Source: Chelativorans sp. Marseille-P2723
GTDB taxonomy: Bacteria > Pseudomonadota > Alphaproteobacteria > Rhizobiales > Rhizobiaceae
Assembly: GCF_902809845.1 (NCBI RefSeq)
Contig: NZ_CADDWI010000013.1
Coordinates: forward strand, 806,001-870,000
Reading direction: 5' to 3'
DNA length: 64,000 nt
In this document: positions 30,869 through 38,847 of the stretch, in pieces
Numbering within the stretch: the first letter of the stretch is position 1
Layout: each line of letters starts with the position of its first letter
The notes under the pieces: model-generated
Seen by the model: only the letters and a program-made list of their open reading frames with translations
Told to the model about the DNA's origin: nothing
Databases searched by the model: none
Translations under genes and position numbers: made by a program

Positions 30869-32464
30869 TTAGCTGCGGGTCAGCGGGCGGTAATCAAGCT
30901 GGCGATGGAAGGTGTAGCTGTAGTTCTCGATTGACGTCAGCATCCCCGTATCGAGTGACGGATGCCATAGAAGTATGATCGGAATTTCTTCCTTAACCAG
31001 CTCGATCATCCGCTTCACATCGGCATCATACACATCCTGATCTGTCTCGTAGCGGGTTTTCTCCACCAGGGAAATGAATTCAGGATTCTGATACGCTCCG
31101 AAGTTCCAGCGTGTGTCGCCATAGTAGAAAATGCGGAAGAAATAATCCGGATCGGCCAGATAGGAGGTGGATCCTTCGAAATAGAAGGGGATCTTCTTTT
31201 CCTGTAACAAGGTTCCAAGCTGCCCTGCCGGAACCTTGTTGATGGCGACGCGGATACCGATTTCGCCCAGCGCCTCCTGAAGAAGCAGCGCTACCGGTTC
31301 GGCCACTGTTGCTACCGAAAGTTCGAACGAGAAGGTAGTATCAAAACCGTCCGGATGGCTCGATTCGGCCATGAGCTGCTTGGCTTTTTCCAGATCCGTG
31401 GAGTAGCCCAGCGGCTGCGGAAATTTCGTCGACTCCGGGGCGCCCGGCGTACCGCCGAACAAGGGCTCGCCCCGCCCGAACAACGCAGCCTGAAACATGG
31501 CTTCATAAGGCAGAGCATAAGCAATGGCCTGGCGCACCTTCAAATCGTCGAAGGGAGCCAGTTGGTTGTTCATGCCGATGAACTGGAAGGTCGAAGTGGG
31601 CACGCCGACAACCTTGACCTGGTCATTGTTCAGGAGTTCGATGACATCCTTTGGCGGCAGGTCCTGCGCAATGTCAGCGTCGCCCTTGACGAGGGCGGCG
31701 ACGCGGCTCTCGGGCGCCGGAACGGTCTGCCACAGCACCTGTTCAAACGCTGGCAGCGGACCTGATTTCCAATCGTCGAAACGTTCATACAGGATGCGCT
31801 CGCCAATATTGGCGCGCGCGATCTTGTAGGCACCTCCGGCCGCTGTGTTGTTCTTCAGCCATTCCGAAGCCCAGGGATCGGCTTCGGTCGCATGCTGCAT
31901 TGCCAGCTTGGAGTTGACGATAATGGGATAGGTCAGCGCCAGGTTGGGCAGTGCAAACCGGTCCGGCTGCGGCAGGTCGATACGCAGCGTGTGCTCGTCG
32001 ACAATGACGAACTGCTCCGGGTCGGTCATGGAGCCCGTCTTGAACTGGGCAAGGCCGATGGGACTGGCGACAACACGATCGAGCGACCACTTGACGTCCT
32101 CGGCAGTTACCGGCGTGCCATCGTGGAAGACCGCATCCTTGCGCAGCCTGAAAGTCAGGGATTTGCGATCATCCGAGAACTCGTAGCTTTCAGCCAGTTC
32201 CGGCTCGATGTCGAAATAATCGTAATAGGCAGTGCCGTCGCCGCGGTCCTTGTAGGCGAAGCGCACGAGCCGGTCATAGACGTTCCACGTGATCTGGATC
32301 GCATTGCGATTGACCCCCACGGAGAAACTATCAAAGGAATTTGGCGCTCCCTCGCTGAGAACGCGCAGGCTCTTGGCCCGGGATTGGGCATTTGCCCATT
32401 TTACCGGAAGCATTATCCCGGCGCCGAATGCGCCGCTCAATGCCAGAAAATCACGCCGATTCAT
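30869..32464 (-). CDS. ABC transporter substrate-binding protein, peptide/opine family 5
   Basis: The 531-residue protein begins with a Tat-like signal (MNRRDFLALSGAFGAGIMLP), cleaved after ANA near residue 26. It has the family 5 landmarks SYEFSDDRKSLTFRLRKD, AVFHDGTPVTAEDVKWSLDR and VRQAIAYALPYEAMFQAALF. The ATG at 32464 has GGAGG 7 bases upstream. It is the last gene of the leftward operon, separated by 118 bases from the BKACE gene. Its membrane and ATPase partners are most likely DppBCDF at 51503-55351, the only such set in the window and one lacking its own binding protein. Family 5 proteins bind peptides, but also opines, nickel complexes and other small molecules. Confidence 0.94.
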   Translation of the reverse strand: MNRRDFLALSGAFGAGIMLPVKWANAQSRAKSLRVLSEGAPNSFDSFSVGVNRNAIQITWNVYDRLVRFAYKDRGDGTAYYDYFDIEPELAESYEFSDDRKSLTFRLRKDAVFHDGTPVTAEDVKWSLDRVVASPIGLAQFKTGSMTDPEQFVIVDEHTLRIDLPQPDRFALPNLALTYPIIVNSKLAMQHATEADPWASEWLKNNTAAGGAYKIARANIGERILYERFDDWKSGPLPAFEQVLWQTVPAPESRVAALVKGDADIAQDLPPKDVIELLNNDQVKVVGVPTSTFQFIGMNNQLAPFDDLKVRQAIAYALPYEAMFQAALFGRGEPLFGGTPGAPESTKFPQPLGYSTDLEKAKQLMAESSHPDGFDTTFSFELSVATVAEPVALLLQEALGEIGIRVAINKVPAGQLGTLLQEKKIPFYFEGSTSYLADPDYFFRIFYYGDTRWNFGAYQNPEFISLVEKTRYETDQDVYDADVKRMIELVKEEIPIILLWHPSLDTGMLTSIENYSYTFHRQLDYRPLTRS

Positions 32465-32582
32465 TCTATTCCTCCGTTGTTGATATCCTTGCAGGCAGTT
32501 TCACGAACTCGTCGGCCGATGTCGTGAAAGCCGCCCTCCTCTGGACTTCGTGGCGGCACCCGCCCTGTTATTGCTGGATGCT

Positions 32583-33536
32583 CTAGAAGCCCACCTTGTC
32601 GGAGCCTTTCAGCCCAAGCATCCGGCGGGCATCCGCGGGTGAGGCGACATCCTTTGTAAGTCCCTCGATGATGTTGCGGATCATGGTTACCTGTTCTGCA
32701 TTTGAAGTCGCCATTTTCCCGCGGCCTGCGTAAAGACTGTCTTCAAGACCCACACGGACATTGCCGCCCATTGTAGCCGCCATTGTGGCCATGTTCATTT
32801 GATGGCGGCCACCTGCCAGCACCGACCACTGGTAGGTTCCGGCGCCGAAAAGCCGGTCGGCGGTCTCTTTCATGAACATAAGGTTCTCAGGACCCGGTCC
32901 GATTCCTCCAAGGGTGCCGACGATCAGTTGAAGGAACATGGGCGTCTGCACGAGTCCGCGATCGAGCATATGGGCGAGATTGTAAAGATGGCCCACATCG
33001 TAGCACTCGAACTCGAACCGCGTGCCTCCTTTGCCCATCACGTCGAGAATGGTTTCGATATCGGAGAAGGTGTTGCGGAAGATCGCATTGCGCGAAGCTT
33101 CCAGATAGTCCTCTTCCCAATCGAACTTCCATTTGCCGCGATACTTCTCGATCATGGCATAGGTGCCGAAGTTCATTGAGCCCATATTGCACGAACAAAG
33201 CTCCGGTGAGGCGGTCGACGGTGCCTTCAGCCGGTCCTCGATCGACATAAACGTCGAGCCGCCCGTGGTCATGTTGAGCACTGCATCGGTTTCGGCGCGG
33301 ATCGAGCGCAGGATATGCAGCCAGATATCGAGGTCGGGCGTCGGGCGATGCGTGTTTGGATCGCGCGCGTGAAGATGCAGGATGGCAGCCCCCGCCTTTG
33401 CTGCATCGATAGCCTGTTCGATGATCGCATCCGGCGTCACCGGCAGATATTCCGACATTGTCGGCGTATGCGTAGCGCCGGTAATGGCGCAGGTGATGAT
33501 GACCCGATTCAGGTCTTCCTTGGCAATCGTGCTCAT
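32583..33536 (-). CDS. Beta-keto acid cleavage enzyme (BKACE, DUF849)
   Basis: The 317-residue protein is a TIM-barrel BKACE. The N-terminus VIITCAITGATHTPTMSEYL, the metal-site motif AAILHLHARDPNTHRPTPD, and GPGPENLMFMKETADRLF with NVRVGLEDSLYAGRGKMA are typical. The family condenses a beta-keto acid with acetyl-CoA to give acetoacetate and a new acyl-CoA, using Zn2+. The ATG at 33536 overlaps the SDR stop (ATGA) and has GGAG upstream; the longer frame starts at a TTG without support. The SDR before it could form the beta-keto acid that it cleaves. The side chain is unknown. Confidence 0.93.
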   Translation of the reverse strand: MSTIAKEDLNRVIITCAITGATHTPTMSEYLPVTPDAIIEQAIDAAKAGAAILHLHARDPNTHRPTPDLDIWLHILRSIRAETDAVLNMTTGGSTFMSIEDRLKAPSTASPELCSCNMGSMNFGTYAMIEKYRGKWKFDWEEDYLEASRNAIFRNTFSDIETILDVMGKGGTRFEFECYDVGHLYNLAHMLDRGLVQTPMFLQLIVGTLGGIGPGPENLMFMKETADRLFGAGTYQWSVLAGGRHQMNMATMAATMGGNVRVGLEDSLYAGRGKMATSNAEQVTMIRNIIEGLTKDVASPADARRMLGLKGSDKVGF

Positions 33537-34315
33537 TCCGTATACTCCAATCCGCCGCAAATTTGCATGACCTGTCCCGAGATCGGGCGCCCTGAAGGCC
33601 CGGTCAAATATACGACCAGGGCCGCGATTTCTTCCGGCTCGACCATGGTTTTCATTGACACCGCACGCAGCGCAATGGCTGCCATCTCGTCATAGCTTAT
33701 GCCCCGCGTCGTTGCCCGGTCAGTGAAGACACGGCGAATACGGTCGCCGGCGACGACCCCAGGCGCAATGGCATTGACGCGGATCTGGTCCGGTCCCAAT
33801 TCGACGGAGAGCGCCCGCGCCAGAGAGATCACTGCCGCCTTTGACGCTGCGTAGGGCGAACGCAGGCCGAAAGCGTATTTCCCCGCCACCGAAGCCATGC
33901 AGACGATTGAACCGCCCTGGTTCTTCTTCAGATGCGGGATGGCGGCGCGGGCCATGAAGAACTGGCCGTTCACATTGACGGCGAAGCAACGCGTCCAATC
34001 CTCGGTCGAGATGTTCTCCACCGGCGCCGCTGGGCCCGGTATTCCGGCGTTGTTCACCAGAATGTCCAGACCGCCCATATCGTCTGCCGCAGCTTGGACA
34101 AAAGCATTGCACGCGTCTGGATCGGCAACATCGCAGACCATGGTCTTGATGCCCGGCAAGGCGTTGCGCGCTTCTTCCAGCGCCGCTTCGGCGATGTCGC
34201 AGATCCAGACCTTTGCTCCAAGGCCCAGCATCGCCTCGGCGATCGAGCGGCCTATGCCGCCGGCCCCCGCCGTGATGATAACCCGCTGGCGCGCCCAATA
34301 GTCCGCCGTTGTCAT
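33533..34315 (-). CDS. Short-chain dehydrogenase/reductase
   Basis: The 260-residue classical SDR has a cofactor site TAGAGGIG (the first Gly of the usual TGxxxGIG is Ala), DILVNNAGIPGP, the catalytic serine region in CMASVAGKYAFG and YAASK. It ends VMQICGGLEYTE. An acidic residue follows the second strand (VWICDIAEA), which suggests NAD(H) preference. It should oxidise a hydroxy group, possibly a beta-hydroxy acid giving the keto acid for BKACE, with which it overlaps by four bases. It also overlaps the molybdoenzyme gene by four bases. Confidence 0.92.
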   Translation of the reverse strand: MTTADYWARQRVIITAGAGGIGRSIAEAMLGLGAKVWICDIAEAALEEARNALPGIKTMVCDVADPDACNAFVQAAADDMGGLDILVNNAGIPGPAAPVENISTEDWTRCFAVNVNGQFFMARAAIPHLKKNQGGSIVCMASVAGKYAFGLRSPYAASKAAVISLARALSVELGPDQIRVNAIAPGVVAGDRIRRVFTDRATTRGISYDEMAAIALRAVSMKTMVEPEEIAALVVYLTGPSGRPISGQVMQICGGLEYTE

Positions 34316-36621
34316 TTCTGCTCCTGCTTCTTGATTTTGGTGGAAATGCTATGCGAGCGGTCGATCTGCGGCGGCTCAAATGCGCGCACCGCAGGAGGCT
34401 CGCCTTCAAACCGCTCCACGAACACAATGGTCGTATGTGCAGTCGGCCCCTGTGCCAGACGTGAGGTCGGCAGGTCCATTGTCAAAACATTGACGTTGCC
34501 GTGCCGCTCGATCCCATCCGGTCCGATGTCTAGCCATGCACCGGTAGACATTTGCAGGACACCCGGAGCGACGTCTTCCGACAGCACAGCACCGCCAAGG
34601 CAGGCACCGCGAGCAGATCGAACCAATACGACGTCACCCTCGCGAATGCCTCGTTTCGCCGCTTCGTCCGGATGCATGCGTGCGGCTTCTCTGCCGGCTA
34701 CTTTGGCGTTCCGAGAGTGGGCACCCAGATCCAGTTGACTATGCAGTTTCGTTGCCGGTTGATTGGAGACCAGATGCAATGCCCCGTCGGGGGCGTTCCC
34801 CAACCACTCGGCCGGCTCGAACCAGGTTGGCATGCCGGGGCAATCGTCATAGCCGAACCCGGCGACCCTTTCCGAACGGATTTCTATTCTTCCCGTAGGT
34901 GTCAGAAGCCGATTGCGCACCGGATCGGCCCGGAAATCCGCCATCAACGGACGCGGGGAATCGAAAGGTGCAAAGACATACTCCCCGGCGTCCCAGAACG
35001 TGTCGAAGTCGGGAAGGTTATAGCCATGGCTGGCGGCGGCTGCATGGCTTTCGTCGTAAAGCCGGCGGATCCAGCCCATTTCATCGAGGCCACCGGTGAA
35101 ACTTTCGGCCAGTCCCATCCGAGCTGCAATGCCGGCGAGGATGTCATGATCGTTGCGCGCCTCTTCGTAGGGGGTCAGCGCTTGTTTCATCGCGATCAGA
35201 TGCGGCTCGCCCTTGGCGATGCCCAGATCGTTACGTTCGAGGGGCAGGGTGCAGGGCAGGACGATATCGGCATGTTTGGCGATCGAATTCCAAAGCGGTT
35301 CCTGCACCACTACCAACTCTGGTCCTTTCCAGACCCGGTGCAGTCGATTCAGATCCTGCTGATGGTGAAACGGATTGCCGCCTGCCCACCAGATCATCCG
35401 GATTTCGGGGTAATGGTAACAGGCGCCATTGTAATCGAAGGGAGCGCCGGGAAACTCCAGCATGTCCGCCAAACGCGCCACGGGAATAAAGCTGCGCACC
35501 GGGTTCTGGAATTGCGGCAGAGCGGGCCATTTGAAGGGCAGGGGCACATTTCCAACCCTGTTTGCGCCCGCATACCCGGTTCCGAAGCCTCCGCCTGGAA
35601 GACCAATCTGGCCGAGCATGGCTGCGAGCGTGACCAGCATCCAGACAGGCTGCTCCCCGTGATCGGCGCGTTGCAGTGACCATGAAAGCGAAAGCATTGT
35701 GCGACGCACAGCCATGCGACGGGCAAGATCGCGGATCGCGTCCGCGCCGACCCCAGTGATCTTTGCTGCCCATTCCGGCGATTTCGGCTGCCCGTCGTCT
35801 TTGCCGAGAAGATAGGCGCGGAATTCGGGATAGCCGACCGTGTGGCTCGCCAGAAAGTCTTGGTCGGCAAGGTCCTCGTTTTCCAGCACATAGGCCAGGC
35901 CCATCATCAGCGCGACATCTGTATTCGGCCGCGGCGCAAGCCATTCGGCGTCTAATTCGGCCATGATGTCATCGCGCAAAGGGGCGATGTTGACGAACCG
36001 GGTGCCTGCATTCCTTGCTGCAAGAAGCGCGTCCGGCACTTTATGGCGGCTGACGCCGCCGGCGCTCACCTGCGCGTTCCTCACCGGCAGCCCGCCGAAG
36101 GCTACAAACAGTTCGGTATGGCCGATGATCAGTTCCCAGGGGGTCTGGTTGTCTGCCATTCCGTCCTGTGAACCGATCACGTGCGGTAGCACGACTTCGG
36201 CTGCAGCATGGCTGAACGTGTTGACCGAGCGTACATAGCCGCCGGTCAGATTCAGGAAGCGGTGGATCTGGCTTTGCGCATGGTGAAAGCGGCCGGCGCT
36301 GGCCCAGCCATAAGAGCCACCATAGATCGCCTCATTGCCATATCCAGCAATCACCCGAGCCAATTCCTCGGCCACCAAGTCGCACGCGTCGTCCCAGGGC
36401 ACGGGCACGAATGCATCTTCGCCACGCGCTGCCCCGCCATCTCCCGCAAGCCAGCCGCGCCGCACCATCGGTTGCGCGATGCGCATGGGGCCGCGTATGG
36501 CGGCAAGATAATTGTCGCTGATGGCCGAAGGCGCGGGATCGTGATCCGCCGCCTTCATGGCGACGAGTTTGCCATTCTTCACGACCGGACGGGAAATTCC
36601 CCAATGGCTGAGGGTCAGCAT
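34312..36621 (-). CDS. Molybdopterin oxidoreductase, BisC/TorZ-like (S- or N-oxide reductase)
   Basis: The 769-residue protein belongs to the DMSO reductase family and resembles cytoplasmic biotin sulfoxide reductase BisC in length and in the N-terminal motif GGSYGWASAGRFHHAQSQIH. The serine expected to bind molybdenum is Ser137 (NTFSHAAAEV), 31 residues after Trp106, the same spacing as Trp116-Ser147 in Rhodobacter DMSO reductase. There is no Tat signal and no N-terminal Fe-S cysteine motif, so it should be cytoplasmic with bis-MGD alone. Relatives reduce biotin sulfoxide, methionine sulfoxide or TMAO. It is embedded between a MaoC hydratase (3 bases) and an SDR (4-base overlap), which is unusual for this family. 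Confidence 0.9.
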   Translation of the reverse strand: MLTLSHWGISRPVVKNGKLVAMKAADHDPAPSAISDNYLAAIRGPMRIAQPMVRRGWLAGDGGAARGEDAFVPVPWDDACDLVAEELARVIAGYGNEAIYGGSYGWASAGRFHHAQSQIHRFLNLTGGYVRSVNTFSHAAAEVVLPHVIGSQDGMADNQTPWELIIGHTELFVAFGGLPVRNAQVSAGGVSRHKVPDALLAARNAGTRFVNIAPLRDDIMAELDAEWLAPRPNTDVALMMGLAYVLENEDLADQDFLASHTVGYPEFRAYLLGKDDGQPKSPEWAAKITGVGADAIRDLARRMAVRRTMLSLSWSLQRADHGEQPVWMLVTLAAMLGQIGLPGGGFGTGYAGANRVGNVPLPFKWPALPQFQNPVRSFIPVARLADMLEFPGAPFDYNGACYHYPEIRMIWWAGGNPFHHQQDLNRLHRVWKGPELVVVQEPLWNSIAKHADIVLPCTLPLERNDLGIAKGEPHLIAMKQALTPYEEARNDHDILAGIAARMGLAESFTGGLDEMGWIRRLYDESHAAAASHGYNLPDFDTFWDAGEYVFAPFDSPRPLMADFRADPVRNRLLTPTGRIEIRSERVAGFGYDDCPGMPTWFEPAEWLGNAPDGALHLVSNQPATKLHSQLDLGAHSRNAKVAGREAARMHPDEAAKRGIREGDVVLVRSARGACLGGAVLSEDVAPGVLQMSTGAWLDIGPDGIERHGNVNVLTMDLPTSRLAQGPTAHTTIVFVERFEGEPPAVRAFEPPQIDRSHSISTKIKKQEQK

Positions 36622-36624
36622 CTG

Positions 36625-37458
36625 CTACGCAAACCTTGCCAGCCCGCCGTCCAGAACCGGCTTGTCGCGCCCCACGGAACGGGCGGCGAAACGAACGCCA
36701 CCCTCCTGGTTCCAATAGGAAACTTCGAGCTCTTCGCCGGGATAAAGCGGCCCGCTGAATCGTGCTGCAAAGCGGCTCATCCGTGCCGGATCACCGTCAC
36801 AGAAGTGGCGCAAGACGTCAAAGCAAACGAGGCCGAATGTGTTGGCGCCGTGCATGATAGGACGTTCGAAACCGGCTGCGCGCGCTGCCTCGGGCAGAAC
36901 GTGAAGGGCATTCAGATCGCCGAGCAAACGAAACAGCAGGGGACTGTCAGGGCGGCTGGCGATCCGGGTGGTGGCATCAGGCTGCCTTTCAGGGGAGCGG
37001 ATCATTTCGAATGCTTCGCCCCGAGATCCTCCAAAGCCACCCCCGCCCATGACGAAGAGGTTCGAATACGACGTAAAGACGATCTCGTCTCCATCCAGAA
37101 GGTCTGTCGCCAGCAGGATCAGCGCGGCTTTCCCATCGCCCTTATCAAGCAGGCCGGCTATCCTTGGCCGGGCAACCAGCGTTGCCTCGGGGACGAAAGG
37201 CCGATACATCCTCAAATCCAGGCCGCCATGCACCACCCGCGCGAGATCAACGCCGCACGCCTGCATCCAAGAGTCGTCAAAGCAGAGATTCTGTCCGAAG
37301 CTTGGGATGACGCGCAGCCCATCCTCATGAACGAAAGAAAGATTTTCGTGCGTCTCAGCGCCGCAGCAAAGTGCATAAAGAATTGCCTCCCGAGACGTGT
37401 AGGCGCGCGTACGATCGGCAAAGACATGGCTCTGGATTTTATCGGCGTCGAGAGTCAC
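36625..37458 (-). CDS. MaoC-type (double hot-dog) enoyl-CoA hydratase/dehydratase
   Basis: The 277-residue protein has two hot-dog halves. The second carries the hydratase-2 motif in GDLNALHVLPEAARAAGFER followed by PIMHG, and ends with FAARFSGPLYPGEELEVSYW. It would hydrate a 2-enoyl-CoA (R-specific) or dehydrate the reverse. The GTG at 37458 is chosen because AGGAGG stands 6 bases before it; the frame extends to 37515 without such a site. It is the first gene of the leftward operon, three bases before the molybdoenzyme. Confidence 0.88.
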   Translation of the reverse strand: MTLDADKIQSHVFADRTRAYTSREAILYALCCGAETHENLSFVHEDGLRVIPSFGQNLCFDDSWMQACGVDLARVVHGGLDLRMYRPFVPEATLVARPRIAGLLDKGDGKAALILLATDLLDGDEIVFTSYSNLFVMGGGGFGGSRGEAFEMIRSPERQPDATTRIASRPDSPLLFRLLGDLNALHVLPEAARAAGFERPIMHGANTFGLVCFDVLRHFCDGDPARMSRFAARFSGPLYPGEELEVSYWNQEGGVRFAARSVGRDKPVLDGGLARFA

Positions 37459-37615
37459 GCGGGTCCTCCTTCTGTCATTCTGCCGCAGACTTGCACTTCG
37501 TTTTGAAAAATGCAACAGGGTCTCGTTTAATGAAACAAATTCTGCCCGGCGGTTGGTTGATCGTTCACGATCGACATGAGCCCCTTGGCAAATAGCCCAG
37601 GAGGAGAGAGGCCAA
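37459..37615. promoter_or_regulatory. Divergent control region between the MaoC and thiolase operons
   Basis: The 157-bp gap must drive both operons. It holds two small inverted repeats: TTGCA (37491) with TGCAA (37511), and GTTT-AATG-AAAC (37525-37536). Its A+T content is well above that of its flanks. The IclR gene at 40870 is the natural regulator. A strong ribosome site (AGGAGGAGAG) precedes the thiolase. Operator assignment is tentative. Confidence 0.45.
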
Positions 37616-38836
37616 ATGAGTGAAGCCGTAATCGTAAGCGCGGTCAGAACTCCGATTGGTAAGGCCTACCGAGGGGCCTTCAATGATACTTCACCACAAC
37701 AGTTGGCCGGACATGCCATACGCGGTGCGCTGGCCGCCGCTGGCCTGAACGGCGAGGCGGGCGAGGCGGTGAATGACGTTGTAATGGGCTGCGCCCTCCA
37801 GCAAGGCGCCACCAGCTTCAATATCGGCCGGCAGGCCGCGTTGGCCGCCGGCTTGCCTTCTTCGGTGCCGGGGATGTCGGTCGATCGGCAATGCTCTTCA
37901 GGATTGGTGGCGCTGGCGCTTGCCGGTCAGCAGATACGCTGTGAGGGTGCAAGAATCGTAGTCGCCGGCGGTGTGGAGAGTTGCTCGCTTGTTCAGAACG
38001 AGCATCTGAACCGCTACCGGGCTGAAGATCCGGCGATCCTCGATCTCCAGCCTGCCCTGTACATGTCGATGATCGAGACAGCCGAGATCGTGGCCGACCG
38101 CTACGGGGTGACGCGCGCTGCACAGGACGAATTCGCGTACGTTTCGCAGCAGCGAATGGCCGCGGCCCAAGTTTCCGGCCGTTTTGACGCGGAAATCGTG
38201 CCTATTCAGGCGCGACAACTGGTAAAGGATCGCGAAACCGGTGAAGTCGCTCCGGTCGACCGGCTGGTCGAAACTGACGAATGCAATCGCCCCGGCACAA
38301 CACTTGCCGACCTTGCGAGACTGGAACCCGTATTCAAGGACGGGCAGCAGATCGCAGCAGGTCGTCATGTCACCGCCGGAAACGCCAGCCAATTATCAGA
38401 CGGAGCGGCAGCGCTGGTGGTCATGGAGGCTTCCGAGGCAGCAACGCGCGGCCTCACACCTCTGGGCGCGCTGCGCGGCATTGAAGTCGCGGGCTGCGCG
38501 CCGGAAGAAATGGGTATTGGCCCCGTCCTTGCCGTGCCGCAGCTCCTTAATCGATTTCGACTGAAGCCCGATGACATTGACCTTTGGGAGCTGAACGAGG
38601 CCTTTGCCGCCCAGGCTGTTTATTGCAGGGATCGCCTGGGGATAAATCCAGAGCGGCTAAACGTAAATGGCGGCGCGATAGCCATGGGGCATCCCTACGG
38701 AATGTCAGGCGCGCGCATGGCGACGCATATACTGCACGAGGGGCAGAGGCGGGGCGCTAGGTGGGGTGTGGTGACGATGTGCGTCGGCGGTGGTATGGGC
38801 GCTGCCGGCCTGATTGAAATTTTTCCGAACCGATAG
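37616..38836 (+). CDS. Acetyl-CoA C-acyltransferase (thiolase)
   Basis: The 406-residue thiolase has the acylated Cys93 in [19 protein letters not shown] (327-330), His359 in [16 protein letters not shown] and the acid/base Cys389 in [13 protein letters not shown]. It cleaves 3-ketoacyl-CoA in beta-oxidation, or condenses acyl-CoAs in reverse. It is followed after 11 bases by the FadJ-like gene, so the pair can complete beta-oxidation downstream of the acyl-CoA dehydrogenases encoded at 42417 and 44346. Confidence 0.95.
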   Translation: MSEAVIVSAVRTPIGKAYRGAFNDTSPQQLAGHAIRGALAAAGLNGEAGEAVNDVVMGCALQQGATSFNIGRQAALAAGLPSSVPGMSVDRQCSSGLVALALAGQQIRCEGARIVVAGGVESCSLVQNEHLNRYRAEDPAILDLQPALYMSMIETAEIVADRYGVTRAAQDEFAYVSQQRMAAAQVSGRFDAEIVPIQARQLVKDRETGEVAPVDRLVETDECNRPGTTLADLARLEPVFKDGQQIAAGRHVTAGNASQLSDGAAALVVMEASEAATRGLTPLGALRGIEVAGCAPEEMGIGPVLAVPQLLNRFRLKPDDIDLWELNEAFAAQAVYCRDRLGINPERLNVNGGAIAMGHPYGMSGARMATHILHEGQRRGARWGVVTMCVGGGMGAAGLIEIFPNR

Positions 38837-38847
38837 GGAGAAGCAAG

